From assembly GCA_013396525.1 (NCBI GenBank), contig VWYX01000627.1, positions 306,451 through 370,450 of the forward strand: 64,000 nt of DNA, given 5' to 3'. Under the pieces are notes generated by a model that had not been told where the DNA came from, did not search any database, and worked only from the letters and a program-made list of their open reading frames with translations. The position numbers and the translations under genes are program-made. The stretch comes from Chaetorhynchus papuensis (Eukaryota > Chordata > Aves > Passeriformes > Rhipiduridae). Below, one piece after another: positions 57,701 through 64,000 of the stretch (positions within the stretch are counted from its first letter, which is position 1; the number at the start of each line of letters is the position of its first letter).

Positions 57701-58326
57701 TGAGCACAGCTTGGCTCCAGTCCAAAATCAGACACTACCACCAGCAGAAGGTGACCTCACAGGCTGCAGGATCTCTCCTTGCAGTGACACAGAGCAGAAA
57801 AGGCAAGGAACAAGTACAAAGAGACTCCATGGAATGCCTTTGCTGCAAAAATAGGTGTCTTCAAGCAGCTGCTGGTATAGACTAAGGCTACCTACGGATA
57901 ACCCATCTTCTTGGTGAAACAGGGAGTTTCTGGTGTGTTAAAGTGGCCTTGCATTCGTTCCAAAAAGGGGTGAGAAAAACCTCCAGTGCTGGAGGTTTCA
58001 GTCCCACCACATTCCCGTTTCCCTAGTAAATATTATCATCTCTGTTTTACAGAGCAGGAAACCAAAACAATAACATGTTGAGCATTTCACGGGGAGACAC
58101 TGAGTCTGTTTCCCACTATATCTTATCTGTAGGACCCTCTTTTCCCACACAGATTACTGCAAGAATTCATCTTTCTTAAAGCATAAACACACCCGGATGT
58201 ACAGAGGACATGTACCACCACTGTGACAGAGGACATGTGCCATCACTCTTGTCCTACCTCTATGCCCCATATCTGCAGTCCCAGCTTCCTCTCGATGGTT
58301 GGGAGATTTGTGTCACCGTCTGTCAT
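36630..58326 (-). CDS. VILL: Villin-like protein, complete (19 coding exons)
   Basis: This villin/gelsolin-family actin regulator is expected in the cytoplasm and cell cortex. Coding parts in gene order: 58258-58326, 56606-56680, 54390-54586, 51933-52041, 51498-51608, 49904-50103, 49738-49816, 48293-48391, 46602-46755, 45487-45587, 45081-45218, 44392-44550, 43359-43538, 42282-42427, 41439-41583, 40921-41109, 39143-39211, 38004-38267, 36630-36743. They sum to 2598 bases with consistent phases, giving 865 residues (human VILL about 856). Six gelsolin-like repeats fill roughly residues 15-715, a Ser/Asn-rich linker about 720-810, and the headpiece about 810-865. A PIP2-binding basic motif RLLHVKGKKHV is in exon 4. 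VILL rather than VIL1 is chosen for VRLYHVYEK, RAVGFIQAKGYP, DIFGKSK-EFY in the headpiece, and the tail-to-tail position with PLCD1. The start is the only ATG ahead of the conserved LGLQIWGIE. The frame is intact with no lost exon. Confidence 0.95.
37525..37541. repeat. (AAT)n microsatellite
   Basis: Five to six AAT units followed by poly(A), in the VILL intron between exons 19 and 18. Confidence 0.85.
37786..37869 (+). repeat. CR1 LINE 3'-end fragment
   Basis: AAGGTGTCCCTGTCCACAGC, GGAACTAGATGATATTTAAA and TCCAACCC...CTATGACTCTATGA form a CR1 3' end in the VILL intron between exons 19 and 18. Confidence 0.85.
38004..38267 (-). CDS. VILL: VILL coding exon 18 (Ser/Asn-rich linker and headpiece start)
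   Basis: It encodes DLNNLSLNKRTLSTSSLAGS, a block very rich in Ser, Asn, Tyr and His (written largely with AGC and AAC codons), then LMHRTVDELPEGVDPTKKE. The ELPEGVDP motif opens the headpiece. It is 88 codons. The donor is GAG|GTGGTT, a weak site, with an in-frame TGA two codons further on. Confidence 0.92.
39143..39211 (-). CDS. VILL: VILL coding exon 17 (start of linker)
   Basis: It encodes DGKSYEEMKNSLGDVSAISE and IKV, 23 codons, between the gelsolin core and the headpiece. KSYEEMK and ISEI are also seen in villin and VILL linkers. Confidence 0.9.
40455..40481. repeat. (TTTGG)n microsatellite
   Basis: Four to five TTTGG units followed by poly(T), in VILL intron 16 downstream of exon 17. 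Confidence 0.85.
40715..40803 (+). repeat. CR1 LINE 3'-end fragment
   Basis: GGTTGGAACGGGATGATC and TTCCAACCCAAGCCATTCC with a GGTTCTGTG tail. It ends just downstream of VILL exon 16 in gene direction. Confidence 0.85.
40921..41109 (-). CDS. VILL: VILL coding exon 16 (gelsolin repeat 6)
   Basis: It encodes IFLWVGKASNAQERNEAIAS, AKEYLKTHPAGRDLATPI, ILVKQGYEPLNFTGWF and NAWDPYKWS. EYLKTHPAGR and DPYKWS end the gelsolin core. It is 63 codons, phase 0. Confidence 0.96.
41439..41583 (-). CDS. VILL: VILL coding exon 15 (start of repeat 6)
   Basis: It encodes FQEQVTHYQPRLFECSNQTG and EEDVMLLDTWEE-like sequence (here LDEDDVMLLDTWEE). Three AGs lie near the acceptor. The cut after ATGAGGCAG is chosen because it rebuilds KRFQEQ in frame with the previous exon. 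The donor GAAGAG|GTCAGC is weak. Confidence 0.92.
42282..42427 (-). CDS. VILL: VILL coding exon 14 (gelsolin repeat 5)
   Basis: It encodes GCSGDEREMAKMVADIVSRR and LEGQEPAEFWEALGGKAPYA. GCSGDEREMAKMVA is the repeat 5 long helix and EGQEPxxFWxALGGK is nearly invariant in villins. Confidence 0.96.
42615..42760 (-). repeat. CR1 LINE 3'-end fragment
   Basis: It carries CAGAATGATTTGGGTTAGG, ACTTTAAAGATCATC and AACACTTCCAGGGATGGGGC, an inverted CR1 3' end in VILL intron 13. Confidence 0.88.
43010..43236 (-). repeat. CR1 LINE fragment, divergent subfamily
   Basis: GAGGTTGGAAAAGACCTC and CCAGGGATGGTGACTTCACC, then AATATTTCCTAATATCTAAT, are inverted CR1 sequence from another subfamily, 120 bases from VILL exon 13. 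Confidence 0.82.
43359..43538 (-). CDS. VILL: VILL coding exon 13 (gelsolin repeat 5)
   Basis: It encodes GGTSRAQKSTPEPAIRLFQV, TEVPARASSLNSNDVFLLTT and SQVCYLWCGK. EVPARAxSLNSNDVFLL is the repeat 5 signature, with the Asn-Asp Ca2+ ligand pair. It is 60 codons, phase 0. Confidence 0.96.
44392..44550 (-). CDS. VILL: VILL coding exon 12 (gelsolin repeat 4)
   Basis: It encodes GRHASVDEITACALNAIELD, VQVRVTMGKEPRHFLAIF and KGKLVIYE. VTMGKEPRHFLAIFKG is the conserved strand and loop at the end of repeat 4. The donor is GAG|GTAACG. Confidence 0.96.
45081..45218 (-). CDS. VILL: VILL coding exon 11 (gelsolin repeat 4)
   Basis: It encodes VWRIEDLQMQPVNPKTYGQF, YGGDCYLVLYTYLRSGRP and HYVLYMWQ. GGDCYLVLYTY is the core strand of repeat 4 with the Gly-Asp Ca2+ ligand. 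It is 46 codons, phase 0. Confidence 0.96.
45487..45587 (-). CDS. VILL: VILL coding exon 10 (linker between repeats 3 and 4)
   Basis: It encodes KVEQVKFDTTQLHARPELAA and EQRMVDDASGEIE. MVDDxSGE is conserved before repeat 4 throughout the family. The acceptor is GCACATGCAG. Confidence 0.95.
46602..46755 (-). CDS. VILL: VILL coding exon 9 (gelsolin repeat 3)
   Basis: It encodes GFIQAKGYPSSTNVEVINDG, AESAMFKQLFQRWTEKN and GLGKVYTTGKI. The NDGAESAxFKQLFxxW motif is diagnostic of villin, villin-like and advillin proteins. Confidence 0.96.
47925..48115 (-). repeat. Possible old LINE (CR1/L3-like) remnant
   Basis: CCATGAATTTGTCTAATCCC followed by TCCAGAAGTTCATTATTTAC and GAAAAGTATTTCCTTT resembles old CR1/L3 3' sequence in amniote genomes. 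The match is from memory and diverged. Confidence 0.45.
48293..48391 (-). CDS. VILL: VILL coding exon 8 (gelsolin repeat 3)
   Basis: It encodes DCYILDQGGFKIYVWRGKAS and SPEEKKAAFTRAV, the DCYILDQGG core strand and the start of the long helix of repeat 3. It is 33 codons, phase 0. Confidence 0.96.
49586..49632. repeat. Short direct repeat (20-base unit, 27-base spacing)
   Basis: AGCAGGGCTAAGCTGTCCTA occurs twice, separated by 7 bases, in VILL intron 7. Confidence 0.9.
49738..49816 (-). CDS. VILL: VILL coding exon 7 (start of repeat 3)
   Basis: It encodes VYEKDNDLVVQEIATRPLTQ and DLLQHE after one base of a split His codon. RPLTQDLLQHE is the shared entry to repeat 3. The donor is GAG|GTGAGG. 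Confidence 0.95.
49904..50103 (-). CDS. VILL: VILL coding exon 6 (gelsolin repeat 2)
   Basis: It encodes GLALARSIRDSERGGRAQIG, DSPDLMQIMRMVLGER and ELQKANVRLY. IRDxERGGRAQIG is the long helix and following strand of repeat 2. LQKANVRLYHVYEK across the junction matches VILL rather than VIL1. Confidence 0.96.
51498..51608 (-). CDS. VILL: VILL coding exon 5 (gelsolin repeat 2)
   Basis: It encodes VALSWDSFNKGDVFLLDLGK and VLIQWNGPSCSIAEKSR. FNKGDVFLLDLG is the core strand and Ca2+-ligand pair of repeat 2. It is 37 codons, phase 0. Confidence 0.96.
51933..52041 (-). CDS. VILL: VILL coding exon 4 (repeat 1-2 linker, PIP2 motif)
   Basis: It encodes YKKGGVASGFKHVETNMYNI and KRLLHVKGKKHVSATE. The basic RLLHVKGKK cluster matches the phosphoinositide and F-actin binding stretch at the start of repeat 2 in villin and gelsolin. 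The acceptor is CACAACAG. Confidence 0.96.
52275..52340 (-). repeat. Short CR1 LINE 3'-end fragment
   Basis: AGAATCTTAAAATCATTTGG and GTTGGACAAGACTTTAAAAA are an inverted, diverged CR1 terminus. Confidence 0.7.
53705..54138 (+). mobile_element. Solo LTR, family B (full length)
   Basis: It opens TGATGCCTTAGG and closes CTTAAGGCATCA, giving matching inverted ends. It contains an AATAAA at 54076-54081. It lies in VILL intron 3 antisense to the gene. No internal retroviral frame is adjacent. Flanking bases GAAAC and GAACA are only an imperfect target duplication. Confidence 0.8.
54390..54586 (-). CDS. VILL: VILL coding exon 3 (gelsolin repeat 1)
   Basis: It encodes SAVDLHYWIGKDSSQDEQGA, AAMYVTQLD and VQHREVQGHESETFQSYF. 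DLHYWIGK with SQDEQGAAA is the actin-binding long helix of repeat 1, as in villin and gelsolin. The exon is GC-rich compared with its introns. Confidence 0.96.
56606..56680 (-). CDS. VILL: VILL coding exon 2 (gelsolin repeat 1)
   Basis: It encodes NMKMVPVPEKAYGTFFEGDC and YIILH, 25 codons, phase 0. The Gly-Asp of EGDCY (Asp at 56624-56626) is a conserved Ca2+ ligand of gelsolin repeat 1. The donor is CAC|GTAAGT. Confidence 0.94.
56821..56888. repeat. Perfect 34-bp tandem duplication
   Basis: Two identical 34-base units starting GAAAAGCCACTTCTGGAG lie about 140 bases upstream of VILL exon 2 in gene direction. Confidence 0.97.
57527..57622. repeat. Perfect 48-bp tandem duplication
   Basis: Two identical 48-base units starting GAGTATCACTTGGCGATG lie head to tail in VILL intron 1. 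Confidence 0.97.
58201..58250. repeat. Imperfect 25-bp tandem duplication beside VILL exon 1 donor
   Basis: Two 25-base units starting ACAGAGGACATGT agree at 21 of 25 positions. They end 7 bases inside intron 1 from the exon 1 boundary. Confidence 0.85.
58258..58326 (-). CDS. VILL: VILL coding exon 1 (start codon)
   Basis: The ATG (58324-58326) opens MTDGDTNLPTIERKLGLQIW, then GIE and the donor GAG|GTAGGA. LQIW-IE followed by NMKMVPVP in the next exon is the standard N-terminus of villin family members. Upstream on the - strand a pyrimidine-rich tract ending CTTCTAG at about 58340 suggests a 5' UTR intron. A leader exon further upstream was not identified. Confidence 0.88.
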
Positions 58327-58755
58327 CCTGCAGTCCGAGCTAGAAGGCAAAGGAATAAAGAACGAAATAAATATCTTACTGGATGTCACAGTGAGTGTGC
58401 TGGTCAGCTGGGTTGCTCTCACCATCAGTGGAGGTTTAATAGAGATAATCCACCCTTTGAAGTGTCTCTGTCTCTTTGCTTTTAACAGTTAGGTGGGATG
58501 AACCCCCATTCCCAGGCTACCCATGCTCATGAAGGGCCAAACCAAGTGTGGGATCACAGCCCAGCAAATGCCGGATAGGTTGCTGTCGTTTGGGTGGGGA
58601 ATTATTTTCCCTGGATTTGGGCAGGTGGAAAGGATCTACCGGGGTGTGGGAGCTGACATCAGCACTGGTTTGTTCCCTCCGTGGCACGAGGGGTGGAGAA
58701 GACACGGGAGGACCTCCAGGAGTCCTGCGCCCTCCTGGGCCAGTCACCGGAGGCC

Positions 58756-58785
58756 AGGTCAGGTCAGGTCAGGTCAGGTCAGGTC
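58756..58785 (+). repeat. Tandem AGGTC pentamer, 6 copies
   Basis: Six perfect AGGTC units create five overlapping AGGTCA half-sites, about 430 bases upstream of the VILL start codon. Confidence 0.95.
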
Positions 58786-61700
58786 CCCTGGCCCTGGGGC
58801 ACTGGGAGCCGAAGGAATGAAGCCTTTCTACTTCAGGCCAAGAATCAGGCCTAAATTGAGGCAGGTGTCTCAGGGCAGGGCACCAGGCTCCCAGCTCCCT
58901 GCAGGCACAGCCAGCACAGCCAGCAGAGCACACAGAGTGATCCAACCAATAACCAAAATGTCTGTTTTACACAGAGCCCAGCAGCTTCCTAAGCTCTGCT
59001 GCCTGCGTGGGGAAGAAGCAGGTTTCAGGTGCCCCCACAAAGGTGTCTGAGAACATCTGAGATGGTTTTGGTGTCTCCATCTGTCCCTCTGATGGATGGA
59101 CATCTCCCATTCATCCTCTATTTTATCTGCCAGTTGTGGGGAAAAAGAAAAAAGCAGCACTATCCTTAGCTGTGCTCCCTGTTCCTGCTGCTGAGGTTTT
59201 GGTCAAGAAAAGCCTTCTGAACCCAGCTTGTTTGCAGGACAACTTCCTGAAGCAAATGAAACCCCCAAGAAATGTCCATAAAAACGTGGAGTTACGTCCT
59301 GCTGGAGCTGGCTCTGCTGCAGTGGCCACAGGACAGCCTGTGTTTGTGCAGGGGCACAGCCCACATCAGCCTTCCCCCTGTGAGCCAATCTGCTCACAAA
59401 CTCAGTCCCAGCCTGGAGAGAAAACACGGCTCACTGTTCTTCTGAAGGAAGGGAAGAGCAGAGATGTGATCCCTGCCAGAAGGTGTTTATGGCTCGTGTT
59501 ACAAGGGGGTGAAGGGATGTGCCGCATGTGGCACCACAAAGGCGTAACAAGTGATGGTCACCCTGGAGAGTTTGCACACCAAGTAAGAGCACAAAAAATG
59601 CTGCCACAGGCAGGAACATTGGTCCATCCATATCTCCCATAGCCCAGAGCTGCCAGACCCTGGCTGCTTGCACAGGTACAGAGCAATGCAGGTATTTCCA
59701 GGGGTGTTTCGAGCACAGCCCCAACACCTCTCTGTTACCTGAGCAGGCACAGTCTGGCAGTGCTCAGCAGCAGGAGCCACACTCATTCCTCCCTGAACAC
59801 AGACAGATCTGAAGGACTGCTGGAGACTGAGCCCATGTGGCCTCAGCAACACATTCAGCCACCTTCAGCTCCCTCTCCGCTCCTCCAGAGAGCCTCCAGG
59901 CAAGAAGACAAACAGCAAGGAAAAAAAAAGACATTTTTCGCCTCAATTCCCAGAAAGGTGATTGACACCCACACAGATTAAAAGCCAGATCCAGGAAGAT
60001 ATTTCAGTGTCCACAGAGGAGACAGACAATGCTCTAAATGGTGTCCTGACTCACCAACTGTGGCATACAGGGCTATAAGGGACTGAACACAAAAACATGG
60101 TCTCAAAAGACCTCTCCTTTCTTTTAATATCACATTCAAAAGGTCCCTATCAAAGAAAAACCCGAGTGAAGCCTCCTTCCCTCAGCCATCTTTTCAATTT
60201 ATTTAGGGGTTTTTCCTTCCAGCATCAAAACAGGAAGAACCTGAAAACAAAGCCAGTAAAGACACTTGCATTTGAGGGCAGTGAAGTTTTTTAGCACCAC
60301 TGACACTTCTCCCTGTGGAAGGCAGCAGGCATCTTGCTCTCTTGCTAACAGCTCAGGAAAGCAGCAGCTGGCCAGCTGTGAGACACAGCTGGATCCCTGC
60401 TTCTCCCAGCATCCCCACCTCTCCCAGAAACATTAACCCAAAGCATGCTGAGATTCCTCTGACCACAGGCAGTTGTGTTGGACAGAACCCTCTGAGAGCC
60501 AGCAGCGCTCCACAGATCCCCAGTCAAACCTGTTTGGCTAAAAATGAGGATCTTGGGTCTCCTTCACTCCTGGGGATCCTTTCTCCATCTGGAACCTCAC
60601 ACTTAGTGCTGACCCCACTACTTTTCTGAGAAATGGTGTCCCTCCCTTCCTCCTAAGTCATTTAGCTGGGGGAGTGTGAATCACAGACAAGGTTGGCTGC
60701 TTCTTTGGACTTTCCAGCTTCTTTCGGCCGGTGGCCAAACTGGAAATAATAGGAATATGACTTATATAATCAGACAGCTCATTTCATTAATGATTTAATG
60801 TGGGGTTTTAATCAGAGGATCCCATTATTCAACTCCTGTCCAGACATGAAATACTGTTTTTATGGAATGAAATCTTCCCATCTGTGCTGAAATCATGAAG
60901 GGCAGAAACTTGCATAATTTAAAAAGAAGAAGAAAAAAAAGGGGAGGATGTTAAGATTCTTGGGGGGTTCACAGTGGGGTTTCAACAGCAGTGTCTGAGG
61001 CAGTCCTTATCTCAGTCAAACCAGTTTTGCTCAGCGTTAGGTGAAATGCAAATTGGCAAGAAGTGTGAGTCAACCGCCTCTGGGTCAGGAATTCACCAGG
61101 GAAAATCACTGGTTATGGGGATGGATTTGCTTCCTTGGGCACAGCCACAGCTTTACCCGTGAAGGGAGGAGACAAGGAGCCATAGCTCATCTCTGCCCCC
61201 ACATTAGTAACGTGCAAATAATTTTTTCAATTTCCACCTCCAGGACCAGCCTGTCCTATTGCTGCCATTTCCAGGGAAATCTTCATCTCTCCAAGGGAAG
61301 AGGAGAGAAGTTCATCCCATGAATGTGGGCTGAGAGGTGGCCACTGCATGGTGAAGGCAGCTTGTGGCCTGGAGCTGCTCTGCTGGGCATCACCACTTGG
61401 TTAAAGTGCTATAAATTAAATTGCAAAGAACAAATGCCGCTCTTGACAGAGGGCAGAGAACCTGGAAGCTGAATGTCGTTGGCTGGCCCTTGACTGGATA
61501 TGTCAGCCAGGGACACCTGGAGCCTCTAGAGCTAAAATCAAACCTTTCCCTGTCACAGTCCAGGCAGCAAAGCTGGTGGGTGAAGGCAGATGGGTCTCCC
61601 GTACACCCACTGCCCTCCATGCCCTGCCAAAATCACAGCAACACTCCTGCTTGCTAAATCCAACCCTCATCCCCTCTCCAAGCAGCACAGTGTGGGGAAA

Positions 61701-62970
61701 AGCTCTGCCATCAGGAAGGACTACATGACTAATTAAGTGTCAAGGTCACTCCCAAGGCTGGTTAATGATTAATAGCTGGGGTGGAAGTGCCAGCAATCGC
61801 TGCTTCGTTTGGGTCAGCCTGGTCCGTGCTGGGAACCCAGACCCAGCAGGACATTTCTCCAGGCAGTCTTGGGCTGTTTGGGTGGGGAGGGAAAAGGAGG
61901 ACTCAGAAGGGGGACAGGGGAACATTTCAAACCCCTGAAGCACACTCTGAATTCAGGCTGGTTTGGCTTGTCTGGGTTTTGGCGCGCACTTGCTGGGCTG
62001 TAGTCACGGCAATAAAAAAGCCCCAGTGAAATGACTAATGCTCTGTACAGCTTTGGGAAAATAGGAAGCAGCTGTGGCTCCAGCCTTTCCAGGCTGAAAG
62101 GCCTAATTATTGGGAATATTTGGGCTGGTATTAGATGAGGTAAACCAGGGGCTGTTGAATTGCTTTCATTGTCTCCACTGCAGTTGGGCATCTGAGCCCA
62201 AGTAGGTGCCATTTTTTGTTTGCAGAGAGGACAGTGGTTAACTCTTGTTTTGCCCAGAGGAATGAAATTCAGCACTGGAGCTTCCTTATGTGGTCCATCA
62301 GCTACAGCTCAGGAACAGTGACTGTCCAGAAGCACAGCACTCAGCCTGGGTAAGCTGTCTTTAATTTCTCTGTTGCAACAGGAAAAAAACCAGCTTTTAT
62401 GCCACAGGACAATCATAGGTAGGGAGGGCCAGCAATGGGGCTTGTCTTCTCTCTCACGTTGTCACACACTCAGAGCTGTAAGACCTTCCTCCAAACCATG
62501 CTGGAGCGTGGTGATGAGGCAGGGAACGGGATATGTGTGGTGGAGATGGGAAAAGAGGAAAAAGCACAGCTCGGCTCATCCTCCTGCTCCAAGTCCTGTG
62601 AGGTTCAGGTTCAGGACCAGTGCGGCCAGCAAGCCAAGGACAGGGCTCTGCCCAGACACGCCTGGGTGACCACAGAGAGCACTTCAGCCTTCTTGGAAAG
62701 AGCTGTTGCCTGGCAGCTAAAATTACGTAAAGCAGGCCTTGAAATAAGATGCTATTTCTGATCACGGTGGGCAATTAAACATTGGAACAGCTTATTAGGG
62801 AAGCTGGCAGGCTCGGATTTACTTAATGTCTTTGAAATGAGCTGAGTGAATGGCTGGGCTGGGCTCAGCTCCTCGGGTTCTGTGGCCACGAGCCCTGCTC
62901 AGGTGTTGCACTCCCAGCAAGCTGCTCCTTCCCGTGGCTTTGGCAGTGAGGCAAAAGCAGGGATTGGCCC

Positions 62971-63060
62971 TCGGTGCCATGGTTTAGTTGAGGTGTTGGG
63001 GCAGGGGTTGGACTCGATGATCTTGAAGGTCTCTTCCAACCTGGTGATTCTGTGATTCTT
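62971..63060 (+). repeat. CR1 LINE 3'-end fragment
   Basis: ATGGTTTAGTTGAGG, GGTTGGACTCGATGATCTTG and GTGATTCTGTGATTCT are a sense CR1 end in the VILL 5' flank. Confidence 0.88.
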
Positions 63061-63931
63061 CAGCCACCTCCCCTAGTCAGGAAAGATCCCCTGTCCATGC
63101 TACAAAGTCATCAGGATGGATCATGAAGTGGTTGGAAGGGCTTTTTTAGACTTAAGTAGTGCTGGATCAAAGCCTTAGGCAGGGTATTGGATGGGATGAG
63201 CTAAGATTGTGCTCCTCTCCTCAGGGTCAGTGGCTCTGGAGATAAGAGGGGACTCCACTGGTTTAGGATGGGCAGGTTTTCCCCTCTTTCCATGAATGGT
63301 TGCCAGGGATCACCACACCAGAGCTACCTGACACCACAGGTGACTGGTGTTTTCTGATCTTTGCTCAAGGGCTGGGATGCTGAGGATGCTGAGTCTGTTC
63401 GGGGTTAATGTGAGCAAAGATGTAAGAGCCTGGGATGAGGAGATGGTTTAATGCTAATGATGGCCTCTCAAACTGTAAGTGCTCTACAGCCCAGGAGAGG
63501 TTTGAATTCCCTCTTCAGTGAATTCAAAGGATGCAGAAACCTGGATTTACCTGCCAAGTGGTTTCTCAGGCTCTGAAAGAGCAATAACTGTTTCGCCCTG
63601 TCTGAAAAAAGCTGACCAGTGTTCCCTGGACCCAGCTGCTCTCTTTCTTGAACCCTGGAAATTTACCCCATCTCCAACCAGCATCACAGGCATTGCAAGA
63701 AACAGACCCCTGGCTAAGTGTGACCTTCTTATAACTTTCTGGCATCTCTGTCTTAGCAGCTGACACTTGGTCATTCCCAGAAAGCCACAGAGCCTGTGAG
63801 CTTTACCTTTCAGCTCCTTGTGAGGATGGACCTTGCACTGATCCTCCAGTCCTTCCCTTGTTCCTAACATAAAAGCAATGAGCACAAGAAAATACCAGGT
63901 TCCTGGGAAACAACCACCTTCCCAGTTGCAA

Positions 63932-64000
63932 CGATGCCATGATGATTTTTTGCCTTTTCTTTTATACCCCTGTTATACCTTTTTATAACTTCTGTATTCT
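63932..64000 (+). mobile_element. LTR family A, 5' end, truncated by window edge
   Basis: The first 69 bases match the start of the LTR at 19454 with only a few differences. The canonical opening TG appears as CG here. The rest lies beyond the window. Confidence 0.8.

Larger units (their letters stand above)
58340..63931. other. VILL 5' flank
   Basis: No coding exon is recognisable on either strand. It contains the AGGTC array and a CR1 end. The VILL leader exon and promoter probably lie here but no TATA box or CpG island stands out. Human CTDSPL, the neighbour on this side, is not reached. Confidence 0.6.

Noticed and set aside
36630..58326. Calling the - strand gene VIL1 or advillin
   Set aside because: Headpiece DIFGKSK-EFY, VRLYHVYEK and RAVGFIQAKGY match VILL, and the convergent PLCD1 neighbour matches the VILL locus.
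58523..59050. 175-codon open frame on + upstream of VILL
   Set aside because: It spans the AGGTC array, has no conserved motif and no splice context; chance frame in GC-rich DNA.

Overview
The window is vertebrate nuclear DNA: long introns, GT/AG splice sites, no operons. The repeats point to a bird. There are many 3'-end fragments of CR1-type LINEs, whose sense copies end in the TTCCAACC ... ATTCTGTG pattern, and solo-LTR-like elements of endogenous-retrovirus type. A passerine is plausible, but I cannot prove that without a search. One assembly gap (N run) lies at 31058-31742.

Two protein-coding genes are present and point towards each other. (1) PLCD1, phosphoinositide phospholipase C delta-1, is on the + strand. 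The window opens inside an intron and holds 13 coding exons (human exons 3-15 by comparison), from the second half of the PH domain at 3814 to the stop at 32025. A poly(A) signal lies at 32588. The reading frame is intact across every junction, about 690 residues, and only about the first 67 residues lie upstream of the window. (2) VILL, villin-like, is on the - strand. It appears complete in 19 coding exons, from the ATG at 58326 down to the stop at 36630. The exons sum to 2598 bases, an 865-residue protein with six gelsolin-like repeats, a Ser/Asn-rich linker and a villin headpiece. The tail-to-tail PLCD1/VILL order matches human 3p22 and helps separate these genes from the paralogues PLCD4 and VIL1.

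Layout: 1-3813 PLCD1 intron; 3814-32025 PLCD1 coding exons with large introns carrying CR1 fragments and LTRs; 32026-36629 3' UTRs and the convergent intergenic stretch; 36630-58339 VILL; 58340-64000 VILL 5' flank, ending in the start of another LTR. Three copies of one LTR family (19454, 30733, 63932) and two of another (31743, 53705) occur. One member of each family borders the assembly gap.

Both products act on or are controlled by PI(4,5)P2. PLCD1 cleaves it to IP3 and diacylglycerol in a Ca2+-dependent way. Villin-family proteins bind it and Ca2+ to switch between capping, severing and bundling of actin. I found no evidence of a wholly new system. The most interesting points are bird VILL features that look more villin-like and Ca2+-competent than human VILL, a possible headpiece-less readthrough isoform, the two-family LTR arrangement at the gap, and an AGGTC array upstream of VILL.
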